Source: Planctomycetota bacterium (GTDB lineage Bacteria > Planctomycetota > Planctomycetia > Pirellulales > UBA7805). From it: a stretch of 50,903 nucleotides of DNA. The position numbers were made by a program, and so were the translations under genes. Below the pieces are notes generated by a model that saw only the letters and a program-made list of their open reading frames with translations, searched no databases and was not told the origin of the DNA. Shown here one piece after another: positions 17,792 through 26,624 of this stretch (positions are counted from its first letter, which is position 1; each line of letters starts with the position of its first letter). The stretch is from assembly GCA_003389215.1 (NCBI GenBank), contig QQVP01000044.1:1-50903 (forward strand). Direction: 5' to 3'.

Positions 17792-18892
17792 ATGGCGGCG
17801 ACCCGAACGGGCTGGCGAAGTTCACGTCGCTCATCCCGCCGCGGGGCCACCACCGGCCTGACCTTGATCGAGGTGTTGGCCGTGGCGGTGATCATCGGCG
17901 TTTTGGCCTCGATGGTCATGTTCGCCGTGGCCGACGCCCGTCAACAGGCCCAGGTCGCCAAGACCAAGGGCATCATCGTCGCACTCGACGGCATCATCGG
18001 CCGGCACTGGCGCAATTACGAGACCCGCCGCGTGCCGGTGCAGGCGGCCGCGAACTTGACGGGGGAACAACTTGCAAAATTGCGCCTCGATGCGCTCCGC
18101 CAAGTAATGCGGCTGGAACTCCCCGATCGCTGGGCCGACGTCACCACGGACCCTGCCGCGTTGACGAATGCGAACGGCGCGATGGCCCGACCAGGGATTT
18201 CGCAGGCCTATCTGGCCTATCACAATTCCTTCACGCCGAGTCCCGTGTTCGAAAACGCCGAGTGCCTCTACATGATTGTGACGGTCGGCCTGGGCGGGGG
18301 CGACGAGCTGCCGCGCTCGATCCTGGAGAACAGTGTCGGCGATTTGGACGAAGACGGGGCCCCCGAGTTTCTCGACGCGTGGAACCGGCCGATCCGTTTT
18401 CTCCGCTGGCCGATCGGCTTCGTTACCAACTCGAACCATGATGACGCCGTCGGTAATGACGCGTTCATGGGTAGTCTGAGCGATATTATGCCGCCGATCG
18501 TCGCAAGCGGTGGCAAGTGCTGGCCCAACACCGTTGAGTTTCACGATCCCTTTGACGTTATGCGCGTTGATGAAATCGCGTTTCGCACCTATCCGCTGAT
18601 TTACTCAGCCGGCCCCGATAAGATCTTTGACATATACTCAGGTGAGGGCAACCCGACGGACACCCCGCATTTCGAGTATGGAAGCGTCGGCGCCGAGTTC
18701 GATGAACGCCCAGATTGCGAGTCGTATGACATCCTGGCCAAACAGGAGAGCGGAGGCACTTGGCCCACGAACGCGGCACCGCGATTCCTCGGCATACCAA
18801 AGAACCTCAACAGCTGGAACGGCGGTCGTGAGGACGCCAACGACGAACTGAATCACTACGACAACGTTCACAACCATCGCCTGAACGAATAG
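17792..18892 (+). CDS. Prepilin-like protein with type II pseudopilin N-terminus
   Basis: 366 residues from ATG 17792. A basic leader (TGWRSSRRSSRRGATTG) precedes LTLIEVLAVAVIIGVLASMVMFAV, the hydrophobic helix with Glu at position 5 of type IV pilin-like proteins. The GTG at 17714 has a better ribosome site (GGAGG, 11-nt spacer) but gives an unusually long 48-residue leader, so the start is uncertain. The body has no recognised domain. It contains a calcium-site-like acidic stretch (DLDEDGAPEFLDAWNRP) and a second SAGPDKIFDIY segment; the AWNRPIRF and SAGPDxxF elements occur in planctomycete pseudopilin-like proteins. It converges with lpxA. Confidence 0.8.
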   Translation: MAATRTGWRSSRRSSRRGATTGLTLIEVLAVAVIIGVLASMVMFAVADARQQAQVAKTKGIIVALDGIIGRHWRNYETRRVPVQAAANLTGEQLAKLRLDALRQVMRLELPDRWADVTTDPAALTNANGAMARPGISQAYLAYHNSFTPSPVFENAECLYMIVTVGLGGGDELPRSILENSVGDLDEDGAPEFLDAWNRPIRFLRWPIGFVTNSNHDDAVGNDAFMGSLSDIMPPIVASGGKCWPNTVEFHDPFDVMRVDEIAFRTYPLIYSAGPDKIFDIYSGEGNPTDTPHFEYGSVGAEFDERPDCESYDILAKQESGGTWPTNAAPRFLGIPKNLNSWNGGREDANDELNHYDNVHNHRLNE

Positions 18893-18950
18893 TTGTGCGT
18901 GATCGTCTCGTGGCCACTTGCCGTCGTCGCTCGGCGGCCAGGCCGGCCGG

Positions 18951-19802
18951 CTAGCCCGCGTGCAGATGCAGTTCCGGATTCTCGTCCGCCTCGGGCGAGA
19001 CCATCGGCACGACCGCCTGCACCGGAGCCCGTCGCTCGGGCACGAAGCCCCGCTCACCCCGCCGGAAGAACTCGTAGAACTCGGTGGCCGGGCCCGAGGT
19101 GAAGGTCTTTGGCAACTGCTCGAGCACTTCCTTCCAGGTCAAACCGCTGCGGTAGATCAAGCGGTAGGCATCCTTGAGCTGGCGAACGTCGGTCCGATCG
19201 TAGCCGGCCCGGCGAATGCCGACCAGATTCAGTCCCACGACCAGACAGGTCACGCCGTCCATGGTGACAAACGGCGGCAGGTCCTTGGTCAAACGGGCCT
19301 GAGCCCCCACCGTGGCCAGACGGCCGATGCGGCAGAACTGCTGAGCGCCGGCCCCGCCCGCCACGTACGCCCGGTCGGCCACCTCGACGTGTCCGGCGAG
19401 CATCGTGTTGTTGACCAGAATCACCTGGTTTCCCACGACACAGTCGTGCGCCACGTGGGCGTTGACCATGAGGATGTTGCCGTCGCCCACGCGGGTCTCG
19501 GCGTCGGGCTTCAGCGCGCGATGAATGGTGACATTCTCGCGAATCGAGTTGCCCGCCCCGATCACCAGGCGACCGAGCTGCTTGGCGGCCGGCATCACTT
19601 GCGGCTCGCCACCAAGGACCGCCCCCTCGCTGACGACATTCTCCGCCCCGAGCGTCGTTCCGCTCTTGATGACGGCCCCGGCGGCCAGGCGACAGCCGTC
19701 GCCGATGCTCACGTCCGCTTCAATGACGCAGTAGGGTCCAATGGTGACGTTGCGACCGAGGTAGCTTTGCGGGGAGACAATCGCGGTCGGGTGAATGTTC
19801 AA
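18951..19802 (-). CDS. lpxA: UDP-N-acetylglucosamine acyltransferase
   Basis: First committed step of lipid A synthesis: transfers a 3-hydroxyacyl chain from ACP to UDP-GlcNAc. The 283-residue product has left-handed beta-helix hexapeptide repeats (IHPTAIVS, IGPYCVIEADVSIGDGC, GAVIKSGTTLG). It keeps NAHVAHDC, where His119 is the equivalent of the catalytic base, and the C-terminal helical domain (GIRRAGY..LKDAYRLIYRSGLTWKE). I chose the TTG at 19802 because it gives the exact family N-terminus (NIHPTAIVSP) and has GGGAGG 8 nt upstream; the frame stays open further but without homology. Its presence supports a lipopolysaccharide-type outer membrane. No other lpx gene is nearby. Confidence 0.94.
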   Translation of the reverse strand: MNIHPTAIVSPQSYLGRNVTIGPYCVIEADVSIGDGCRLAAGAVIKSGTTLGAENVVSEGAVLGGEPQVMPAAKQLGRLVIGAGNSIRENVTIHRALKPDAETRVGDGNILMVNAHVAHDCVVGNQVILVNNTMLAGHVEVADRAYVAGGAGAQQFCRIGRLATVGAQARLTKDLPPFVTMDGVTCLVVGLNLVGIRRAGYDRTDVRQLKDAYRLIYRSGLTWKEVLEQLPKTFTSGPATEFYEFFRRGERGFVPERRAPVQAVVPMVSPEADENPELHLHAG

Positions 19803-20210
19803 GGCAGCGACCTCCCGTGGCGGAAGTGGGTCGGCTCGCGTGCGTCGGCCTCGTCGGCCCGTTCCGGCGGCGCAGGAGCAAACGCTCAAGACGACGCGGG
19901 TGGCAGCGGACGGGTCGAGGCCTACGGCGGCGGGCACGGGATCGTTTGCGGGTGTGCAGAAATTGATATCGGACGACCGCTTCGTGGCAATTCAGCCGAA
20001 TGCGCCGATTCTGCCGATTCTTGCGATTGCCCCTATTTCGCCGGTTCCGAGGCGCATCGGCGCGGCGTTCGGCGCGCGTTAAAGTGTAACGATCAGCGAA
20101 GCTCTCGCGGCCCGCGATGGCTGTTGACCAAGGCCTGCCAGGGCGGGCGGGTGGCCCCATCGGCGCGAGCGGGACATAGCGTGCACACGACTTAGGGAGA
20201 ACCGTCTACG
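19803..20210. other. Gene-free region between lpxA and the TPR gene
   Basis: Divergent promoter region of about 400 bp. It contains a short run of CGATT-type microrepeats near 20005-20035. I see no gene, and no confident promoter. Confidence 0.4.
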
Positions 20211-20549
20211 ATGGCCGACAGCCACCAACTCTATGACGAGGCCGACAAGCTCAAGGACGAGGGGAAACTCGAGGAGGCCGAGGCCAAGCTGCAAGAGCTG
20301 TTGGCCGGCGATGCCGAATTCTCGCTGGCCTACGCCGCCCTGGCCGTCGTTTGCGGACGCCTGGGCAAGCACGAGGAAGCGGTCGCCCATGCCCGCAAGG
20401 TGTGCGAGCTGGAACCGAACGATCCGTTCAGCCACACGCAGTTGAGCGTGATCTGCCAGCGAGCGTATGCCGGCACGAACGACGAGTCCTACATCCAGAA
20501 GGCCGAAGACGCGATGGCCCGCTCGCGGATGATCCAGGATGGGTCGTAA
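20211..20549 (+). CDS. Small tetratricopeptide repeat protein
   Basis: 112 residues with GGGAGAA 12 nt before the ATG. Two TPR-like helix pairs can be read: ADKLKDEGKLEEAEAKLQELLAGDAEFSLAYAALAVV and CGRLGKHEEAVAHARKVCELEPNDPFSHTQLSVI, followed by a further helix ending DAMARSRMIQDG. No signal peptide, so cytoplasmic, and probably a protein-protein interaction module. Partner unknown. It stands alone between lpxA (divergent) and the cysteine desulfurase (convergent). Confidence 0.85.
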   Translation: MADSHQLYDEADKLKDEGKLEEAEAKLQELLAGDAEFSLAYAALAVVCGRLGKHEEAVAHARKVCELEPNDPFSHTQLSVICQRAYAGTNDESYIQKAEDAMARSRMIQDGS

Positions 20550-20564
20550 GGTCGCGGCCGCGAA

Positions 20565-20686
20565 CTGAGCGGGGCACAAAGTAGGCTTTGTTTCAAATGG
20601 CGTTTGCGAACGTCCGTCGGGAGGGCGAAGCTCCTGCTGAGCCGCAGAATCATTCGTCGCTCTCGGCTCTGAGCGGGGCACAAAGT
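20565..20686. repeat. 18-bp direct repeats flanking a GGGAGGGC-type element (copy 2)
   Basis: CTGAGCGGGGCACAAAGT occurs at 20565-20582 and again at 20669-20686. Between them, 20619-20646 matches the start of the hairpin repeat at 15754. The direct repeats could be a target duplication around an inserted element, or part of the repeat itself. Confidence 0.6.
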
Positions 20687-21838
20687 CTAGTCGCCTACGA
20701 GCCGGCGCCAAGTTTCACCCAGCAGCGCGGCGGCGCGGTCGACATCCGCTTCCGTGGTGCCGTATCCCAGACTCAGCCGCACGGTGCCTTGGGCCGTCTG
20801 TTCGTCGAGCCCCATCGCGCGGAGCGTCGCCGAGAGGCTCGACGCGCCGCTATGGCAGGCGGCCCCCGTCGAGGCACACAGACCTTCGACCGCGGCGAGC
20901 AGCTCGGCTCCGTTGACCCGCGGAAAGTTGATCGAGAGCGTGTTCGGCAGCCGCTCGGCCCCGGCGGCGTTCACCGTGGCGGTCGGAGTGGTGGCCCGGC
21001 AAAGGGATTCTTGCAGCCGATCGCGGAGCGTTCGCACCTGTTCGGACAGCTCGCGGCGCTGCCGCTCGACGTAGGCGGCCGCCTCGCCCAGTCCGGCGAT
21101 GCAGGCGACGTTTTCGGTGCCGGGCCGGCGGCCCTGTTCGTGACCGGCCCCATGGAGCATCGGTTCCAGTTCGACGCCGCGGCGAATGTAGAGCGCCCCG
21201 ACTCCTTTCGGGGCATAGAGTTTGTGTCCGGCGATCGAGAGCAGGTCGACCCCCAGCTCGTCGACCCGCGTGGCGAGCTTGCCGGTCGATTGTGCCGCGT
21301 CGGTATGCACCCGCACGCCGCGGTCGCGACAGACGCGACTGATCTCCGCGATCGGTTCGATCGTGCCGACCTCGTTATTGGCGTGCATCACGCTCACCAG
21401 CACCGTCTCGGGGCGAAGCGCCGCCGCGATCGCCGCAGGGTCGATGCGGCCTTGATCGTCGCAGCCGACCACGGTCACCGCGTAACCGAGCGACTCGAGA
21501 AACCGGGCCGGCTCGCTGGTCGCCGGATGTTCGATCGCCGAGATGACCAGGTGGGCGGGCCGCTCCCGCAACTGCCGGGGCGGCGTGTGACGAAACAGCG
21601 AGCCCTGGATGGCCAGGTTGTTGCTCTCGGTGCCGCCGCAGGTGAAGACGACTTCGTCTTCGTGACAGCCCCACAGTTCGGCCAACTGCAACCGGGCCTT
21701 CTCCACAGCCATCGCCGCGCGGCGACCCAACGAGTGCGTGCTCGAGGGATTCCCATATTGCTCGTCCAGGTAGGGGAGCATCGCTTCGCGCACCACCGGC
21801 GCGACCGGGGTCGTCGCGTTGTAATCGAGATAGATCAT
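20687..21838 (-). CDS. Cysteine desulfurase (NifS/IscS class)
   Basis: PLP enzyme that takes sulfur from cysteine as an enzyme persulfide for Fe-S clusters or thiolated tRNAs. 383 residues, full length. Seen directly: N-terminal YLDYNATTP, TESNNLAI, His104 in IEHPA, HTDAAQ (Asp180, Gln183), PLP lysine Lys206 in SIAGHKLYAPKG, GGHEQG-like AGHEQGRRPGTEN, and the sulfur-accepting Cys328 in STGAACHSG. The short Cys loop is of the IscS/NifS (group I) type. The ATG at 21838 gives the standard MIYLDYNATT start. No scaffold gene lies next to it. Confidence 0.95.
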   Translation of the reverse strand: MIYLDYNATTPVAPVVREAMLPYLDEQYGNPSSTHSLGRRAAMAVEKARLQLAELWGCHEDEVVFTCGGTESNNLAIQGSLFRHTPPRQLRERPAHLVISAIEHPATSEPARFLESLGYAVTVVGCDDQGRIDPAAIAAALRPETVLVSVMHANNEVGTIEPIAEISRVCRDRGVRVHTDAAQSTGKLATRVDELGVDLLSIAGHKLYAPKGVGALYIRRGVELEPMLHGAGHEQGRRPGTENVACIAGLGEAAAYVERQRRELSEQVRTLRDRLQESLCRATTPTATVNAAGAERLPNTLSINFPRVNGAELLAAVEGLCASTGAACHSGASSLSATLRAMGLDEQTAQGTVRLSLGYGTTEADVDRAAALLGETWRRLVGD

Positions 21839-22160
21839 CGAGCGCCAAGCATATCGACAACGTCGTCACCGTACCACGGGGCCGTCACCGTGCCACGGGC
21901 AACGGCACGTCGGACTCGGAGCGGCGGAACACCGGCGGAACGGTGGGTGGCCAAAGTGCGAGCAACTCGCTCGTACGTTGAAAAAAAGGCACCTAGCGGC
22001 GACAATTCCCAGTAGCTCCGCAAGGAGGTCGCCTTGCGGCTGGGCATCGCGGACCGAGTCTCGAACTTGGTCCTGGCGGCCGCTGCGGAGTCGTCGAGCG
22101 GGTCAGACATACCTGCTCATCGCCCGGACGTTCGGGGCGCACAACCAGAGGAGAGCCAAC
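21839..22160. other. Gene-free divergent region
   Basis: Between the cysteine desulfurase (minus) and a prepilin-like gene (plus). It has an imperfect direct repeat, GTCACCGTACCACGGGGCC then GTCACCGTGCCACGGG, near 21864-21898. No gene seen. Confidence 0.4.
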
Positions 22161-22949
22161 ATGTGGCGTACCGCGAAGGTCGGCTTTACGCTCGTCGAGA
22201 TTCTGATCGTCTTGGCGATCATCGGCATCATGATTTCGATGCTCACTCCGGCGGCGCTCGACGCCCTGGAGGCGGGACGCTCGGCGGCCTGCATCAAGAA
22301 TCTCGGCGAGCTTGGCAAGGCCATCGAATTCAGCGCCAGTCGCAAGGGCATTCCCCGCATCGCGGAATTCCACGAGAAGTTGCAGCCGGCCTTGGGGGGC
22401 ACGTACGAGCCCTTCAAGTGTCCCACCAACTATGAGCCGAACCCGACCCGCACCAGCTATGGCATTCACGCCCGCATCCACAACCGCGGCTCGGAGGACA
22501 GCTCGCAGATTATGGCACTCGACTTTGCCCAGACGTTGGTCAACCCGTTTGTGCCCGAGGGTGAAGGGACAGCCGGGATAGAGGCCCGCGACGATCGCTT
22601 TGGCGAGGACCCGACCGTCTCGCTCTTGCGACCGCGGCATCGCAGCACTTGCAACGTGCTCTTCGGCGACACGCACGTCGAATCGATGGAGGGCCCTCAC
22701 GTCTTCTACGGTCCGCTGGAAGGCGACGATCTGACGGCCGTTCAGATCGAGACGCTCGAGAACGAGTTCGGCACGATCGACGTCGACAACCTCAGCGACG
22801 CCCAACTCGATCGCGTCAAGGAGATGAAGTTTCGCGAGCGATGGTTGTTCCTCCGCGATCGCCACTTCCTCAACGAGGACGACGAGTGGACAGGTGAAGC
22901 GATTCCGGCCGATGTGCCCTACACGCCCCCCACCGGGTCGACGAGCTAA
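22161..22949 (+). CDS. Prepilin-like DUF1559-related protein
   Basis: 262 residues. The ATG at 22161 has GAGGAGAG upstream and gives a minimal leader MWRTAKVG, followed by FTLVEILIVLAIIGIMISMLTPAAL. Just after the helix comes AACIKNLGELGKAIEF, which resembles the equivalent segment in the gene at 16482-17417 (AACQSNLGELAKAMFQ). The motif RHRSTCNVLFGDTHVESM is the H-x9-DG region with Asp-Thr in place of Asp-Gly. The C-terminal 60 residues are acidic and charged. Predicted to be processed by a prepilin peptidase. Upstream in-frame codons to 21978 are unlikely to be translated. Confidence 0.85.
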   Translation: MWRTAKVGFTLVEILIVLAIIGIMISMLTPAALDALEAGRSAACIKNLGELGKAIEFSASRKGIPRIAEFHEKLQPALGGTYEPFKCPTNYEPNPTRTSYGIHARIHNRGSEDSSQIMALDFAQTLVNPFVPEGEGTAGIEARDDRFGEDPTVSLLRPRHRSTCNVLFGDTHVESMEGPHVFYGPLEGDDLTAVQIETLENEFGTIDVDNLSDAQLDRVKEMKFRERWLFLRDRHFLNEDDEWTGEAIPADVPYTPPTGSTS

Positions 22950-22997
22950 CCATCCGTCGCTCAAACTTCCAGATGACCTGTCGGCCCAGGCGTCGCG

Positions 22998-24230
22998 CTA
23001 CTTGCGGAAGGCCTTGCGAATCGTCATCTGCTTGACGGCGCGACTTTCCGGATCGTAGACGCGAATCGTGACTTCCAGGGCCCGCAGCGGGGCCATATAG
23101 GGCGGCCGGGTGGGGCGCTCACCGGGGTCGTCGACGCCGCCCGACCCGTCGTTGTCGAGCCCGTCGACCGCCTCGATGTTGGCCGGATCGCCGTCGACAT
23201 CGCGTGACCAGGTGTCGTAGCGATCGCCCGTCACTCCAAACGGCGCGGGCGGATCGCCGACGCTAGCTGTATATCCGTAGCCGATATCGACGAAGGCACC
23301 GAAGCCGACGGGCGCGCTGGTGATCGAGGAGTTCTGGAAGGCGGCATCGCCCGGGTCGACCACCACACTCTCGCTGCCGATCGTGAGGCCATACAGCGGC
23401 GCACCCGGATCCCAAACCCGCACGTCGAAGCCCACCACGTTGTCGAGGACAACCTCGGTGCTCAAGCGGTCTGGGTTGGTAACTTCGCCGATGCTGTTCC
23501 GGTTGTCGGGGAGGGCCAGATCGGTCAGCGACCTGAAGACTCCTTGGCCGGTGGTCGAATCAAATCGCCGCGAGACGTTCAGTGGCGGCCGCCCCGTCGT
23601 CCCGTCGCCGCGGAAGAAGTCTTCGTTCGTCAGGTTCACGACGGTCGCATCGTTTTGGGCCGGATGATTGGGCAGAATCGGGATCACGTAGCGGTACAGT
23701 AGCCGGCGATCGCGATCGACCCACCAGATTACCTGCGCCGCGGTGGGCTCGCCCGCCACGTAGGAACCGCTGGTGAGTTCGTCCAAGCGGGTACTCGGAA
23801 GCTCCGTGCCGTAAATCGTGAAGTGCAGCTGGTCATCGATATCGCCCGCCCAGGTACCCGTGGGACTAGGGCCCGGAATCGTGGTCGCATGATAGGCAAA
23901 ATAGTCCCTGGTCGCGCCCTCTCGAATCTCCAGAAAACCCTGTCCCACCCGCGAGGAAAGTGGCGGATGGGCCGGGTTGACCGTCATGCGATTCAGGTCG
24001 TCCATCAACAGATTCCGCGCGTTGCGGAGCCGCTGTTGGACCTCCATCGAGCCGAGACTCTGGTCGATGCCGCCGCTGACCCGGGCAAAGAGTTCGACGA
24101 GCGAGGCCATCACGATCAGCGAGATCGCCAAGGCGACGAGCATTTCCGTGATCGTGAAGCCGGCACGGCGCGCGTTCGCCCGGGCTGGCTGTCGGGATCG
24201 CTCGAAGTACCACGTGGTGACGGGCCGCAT
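22998..24230 (-). CDS. PulJ/GspJ-like prepilin-type protein
   Basis: 410 residues from ATG 24230 (AAGGT upstream). The leader MRPVTTWYFERSRQPARANARRAG precedes FTITEMLVALAISLIVMASLVELFARVSGGID. The EMLVALAISLIVM pattern and following VQQRLRNARNLLMDDLNRM match minor pseudopilins of the GspJ/PulJ type. The body is beta-rich and carries Asp-rich loops (DGLDNDGSGGVDDPGE) that could bind calcium. It ends ALEVTIRVYDPESRAVKQMTIRKAFRK, typical of the last strands of pseudopilin J. It converges on the 22161-22949 gene, 48 bp away, so the two are not in one operon. Confidence 0.82.
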   Translation of the reverse strand: MRPVTTWYFERSRQPARANARRAGFTITEMLVALAISLIVMASLVELFARVSGGIDQSLGSMEVQQRLRNARNLLMDDLNRMTVNPAHPPLSSRVGQGFLEIREGATRDYFAYHATTIPGPSPTGTWAGDIDDQLHFTIYGTELPSTRLDELTSGSYVAGEPTAAQVIWWVDRDRRLLYRYVIPILPNHPAQNDATVVNLTNEDFFRGDGTTGRPPLNVSRRFDSTTGQGVFRSLTDLALPDNRNSIGEVTNPDRLSTEVVLDNVVGFDVRVWDPGAPLYGLTIGSESVVVDPGDAAFQNSSITSAPVGFGAFVDIGYGYTASVGDPPAPFGVTGDRYDTWSRDVDGDPANIEAVDGLDNDGSGGVDDPGERPTRPPYMAPLRALEVTIRVYDPESRAVKQMTIRKAFRK

Positions 24231-24448
24231 GGTGGCGGGACCTTTCTGCCTGAAACTCGCCGCCCCTGGCGGCTTGGCGGTGCCGACGGCGCTCGAACGA
24301 TCGAGGACTCGATTGCACAAGGCGGAACTGGCGAGGCGCCACCAAGCTGTGACCGATTATACCGGCAACGCGCAAAGCGAGCCAATTGCGGCCGCCTAAG
24401 TCGGCAACCACCGCGTTCTGGGAAACGAAGGTCGGTGGCCCGGCCGCC

Positions 24449-24886
24449 CTACGAGGTGGCCATCCGGCTCGATTCGAGTTCTTCGAGCGCGTCGAGATGG
24501 GCCTGGGCCGCGCCCAGGGCCTCTTCGGCCAGCACCGTGCCGGGAACGTCCGCGGCCAGCCGCGACCGACAGTTCTCGATCAGTTCCAGGTCCCGCTTCT
24601 GCTCGCGCAGCAGCTTCCCGATGATGAAGTCGAGCCCCAGGTCGTGGGTGTCGGTATAGTCCATGGGGAAGTCGCCCTGATCGATCCGCCCACCACGACG
24701 CTGGATCATGTCGGCCAGTCGCGTGCAATAGGTCTGCTGGTCGGCCACGATGTTGCGAATCACTTCGACCGCTTCGTCCTCGCTCCGCTCCATCCAGGCG
24801 TGCGTGGCGGCCAGGTACTGCGGGAACGAGCGAAAGTGAATCACCAGCAGTTCGCCCAACACGTCGATGGCCGCCGAGGAACTCAT
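24449..24886 (-). CDS. Helical ferritin-like protein, function unknown
   Basis: 145 residues, nearly all helix by pattern. Segments such as VLGELLVIHFRSFPQYLAATHAWMERSEDEAVEVIRNIVADQQTYCTRLADMIQRRGG resemble the first two helices of Dps- or ferritin-like proteins, with RRGG where that family has a Gly-Gly turn. The usual paired E..H metal ligands are not all evident, so iron binding is doubtful. It lies 32 bp upstream of the stop of nuoN, downstream in transcription order, so it could be the last gene of the complex I transcript. The ferritin-like call is weak. Confidence 0.6.
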   Translation of the reverse strand: MSSSAAIDVLGELLVIHFRSFPQYLAATHAWMERSEDEAVEVIRNIVADQQTYCTRLADMIQRRGGRIDQGDFPMDYTDTHDLGLDFIIGKLLREQKRDLELIENCRSRLAADVPGTVLAEEALGAAQAHLDALEELESSRMATS

Positions 24887-24918
24887 CGTGAGATTGTCTC
24901 GCTACCGGATTGCGGAAA

Positions 24919-26610
24919 CTACTGAACGAGCGCGCGACAGGCCGCCTGTGCCATTCGCACCAGGCCGTCCCACTGAATGATCAGCAACAGTACGGGGGCG
25001 GTAATCAACGTGACGTAGATGCCCGGCAGCGAAATCAGCGACAGGCTTACCGGACCTCGATCTTCGGGCGGCGGGTCGATCGTCATCACCTTGATCACCC
25101 GCAGGTAGAAGAACAGGCTCACCGCCGTGTTCAATCCGCCCACGATCAGCAGCGAGATCAGATTGCCTTCGACCAGGGCGTAGAAGATGGCGTACTTGCC
25201 CACGAAGCCGGCCAGCGGCGGCAAGCCAATCAAGCTGAACAGGATCAATGCGAAGCAGATGACCAGGCCGGGCGAAGTCTGCACGAGTCCCGCGTAGTCG
25301 CGGATCTCTTCGCTGCCCACGTTGTTGCGCAAGATCGCCACGATGGCGAAGGCACCCAGGTTCATGAACAGGTAGATCGCCGTATAGAGCAAGACGGAGG
25401 CCACGGCGTCGCCCGCCGCAGCGGAATAGCCCGCGGCGGCTTCGCCCAAAATATGGATGGCCGCCGCGACCGGCATCATCATGTAACCGGCGTGCGCGAT
25501 CGTCGAATAGGCCAGTAGTCGCTTGATGTTCGTTTGTCCGTAGGCGGCCAGGTTGCCGAAGGTGCAGGTGATGGCCGAGACCAGGGCAATCAACACGACG
25601 ATGAAGTAGCGGACGCTCCCCAGGAGTCCGTCCGGCTCGGCCGCTGTGTCGGCGGCAGTCAGGGTCACGGCACCTTCAACCTGCGAGGCGAACGCCGCCG
25701 TGGCTACGACGGGGGCCACGATCGGTTCGCTGCTGGCCACGTCGACGCCGCCTCCGGCGGGGGCCGCGAAACCGACCGCCACGCGAACCAGCAGCGCCAT
25801 GGCTGCGGCCTTCGACGCCACCGACAGGAAGCCGCCGACCTCGGCGGGCGCCCCTTCGAACACGTCGGGACACCAGAAGTGGAAGGGCACGGCCGAGAGC
25901 TTGAACGCCAGTCCGACGGCGAGCATCAAACCGCCCAGCACCAGCGGCATCGTCGGCAGCTGGCTCGCCAGGCTCGGATCGGCCAGCGACGCGGCGATCG
26001 TCGGCAGGTGGCACGAACCGACGACGCCCGCAATCAGGCTGATTCCATAGAGCATCACGCCCGCGGTGCCGGCACCATAGACCGAGTATTTCAGGGCCGC
26101 CTCGCTACTGCGGCGTCGCGACTTGAGCATGCCGGCCATGACGTACGACGGCACGCTGGCCATCTCGACCGCCATGAAGATCATCAACAGATGGTTGGCC
26201 GACGCCATCAGGCACATGCCCAGCGTCGCCCCCAGCACCAACGTGGCGATGTCGGCGTCGTCCTCGCTTTGCACGAGCTCGGTCACCCGCGTGAGCAGGA
26301 TGAACAAGATGGCAAAGAACAACAGCAATCCGCGGAAGAAGACCGTCACGCCGTCGTAAAGCAGCATGCCGGTGAAAATCTCTTGCGACTTGACCGTTCC
26401 CTCGAGCAACACCCAGGGGGCGGCGTAGTACAGGGCCAATCCCGAGCCGGCCAAGGCGACGATCCAGGAGGGAATCTTGTCCAGCCCACTGAAGATGCGC
26501 AGTGCCAGCAGCACGAGGATCGTGCCACAGAGAATCAACTCCGGCAGAAACAGCCGCAGCGAGCTCTCGGTGTTGCCGAGCAGGTCGGTAAATAGTTCAA
26601 GCAGATTCAC
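24919..26610 (-). CDS. nuoN: NADH-quinone oxidoreductase subunit N
   Basis: Antiporter-like membrane subunit of complex I. 563 residues with about 14 membrane helices; GTG start at 26610. Key charged residues are visible in MIFMAVEMASVPSYVMAG (Glu of TM5), FKLSAVPFHFWCPDVFEGAPAEVGGFLS (Lys of TM7) and the TM8 lysine in VASKAAAM. An Ala/Val/Thr-rich insertion (about 290-330, SSEPIVAPVV..TAADTAAEPDG) lengthens the protein beyond the usual ~480 residues. It is the last nuo gene, 14 bp after nuoM. Confidence 0.95.
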   Translation of the reverse strand: MNLLELFTDLLGNTESSLRLFLPELILCGTILVLLALRIFSGLDKIPSWIVALAGSGLALYYAAPWVLLEGTVKSQEIFTGMLLYDGVTVFFRGLLLFFAILFILLTRVTELVQSEDDADIATLVLGATLGMCLMASANHLLMIFMAVEMASVPSYVMAGMLKSRRRSSEAALKYSVYGAGTAGVMLYGISLIAGVVGSCHLPTIAASLADPSLASQLPTMPLVLGGLMLAVGLAFKLSAVPFHFWCPDVFEGAPAEVGGFLSVASKAAAMALLVRVAVGFAAPAGGGVDVASSEPIVAPVVATAAFASQVEGAVTLTAADTAAEPDGLLGSVRYFIVVLIALVSAITCTFGNLAAYGQTNIKRLLAYSTIAHAGYMMMPVAAAIHILGEAAAGYSAAAGDAVASVLLYTAIYLFMNLGAFAIVAILRNNVGSEEIRDYAGLVQTSPGLVICFALILFSLIGLPPLAGFVGKYAIFYALVEGNLISLLIVGGLNTAVSLFFYLRVIKVMTIDPPPEDRGPVSLSLISLPGIYVTLITAPVLLLIIQWDGLVRMAQAACRALVQ

Positions 26611-26624
26611 GCGGGCAACCCGGG

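Noticed and set aside
20588..22015. 475-codon plus-strand frame opposite the cysteine desulfurase
   Set aside because: Shadow frame; the minus strand carries all catalytic residues of the enzyme.
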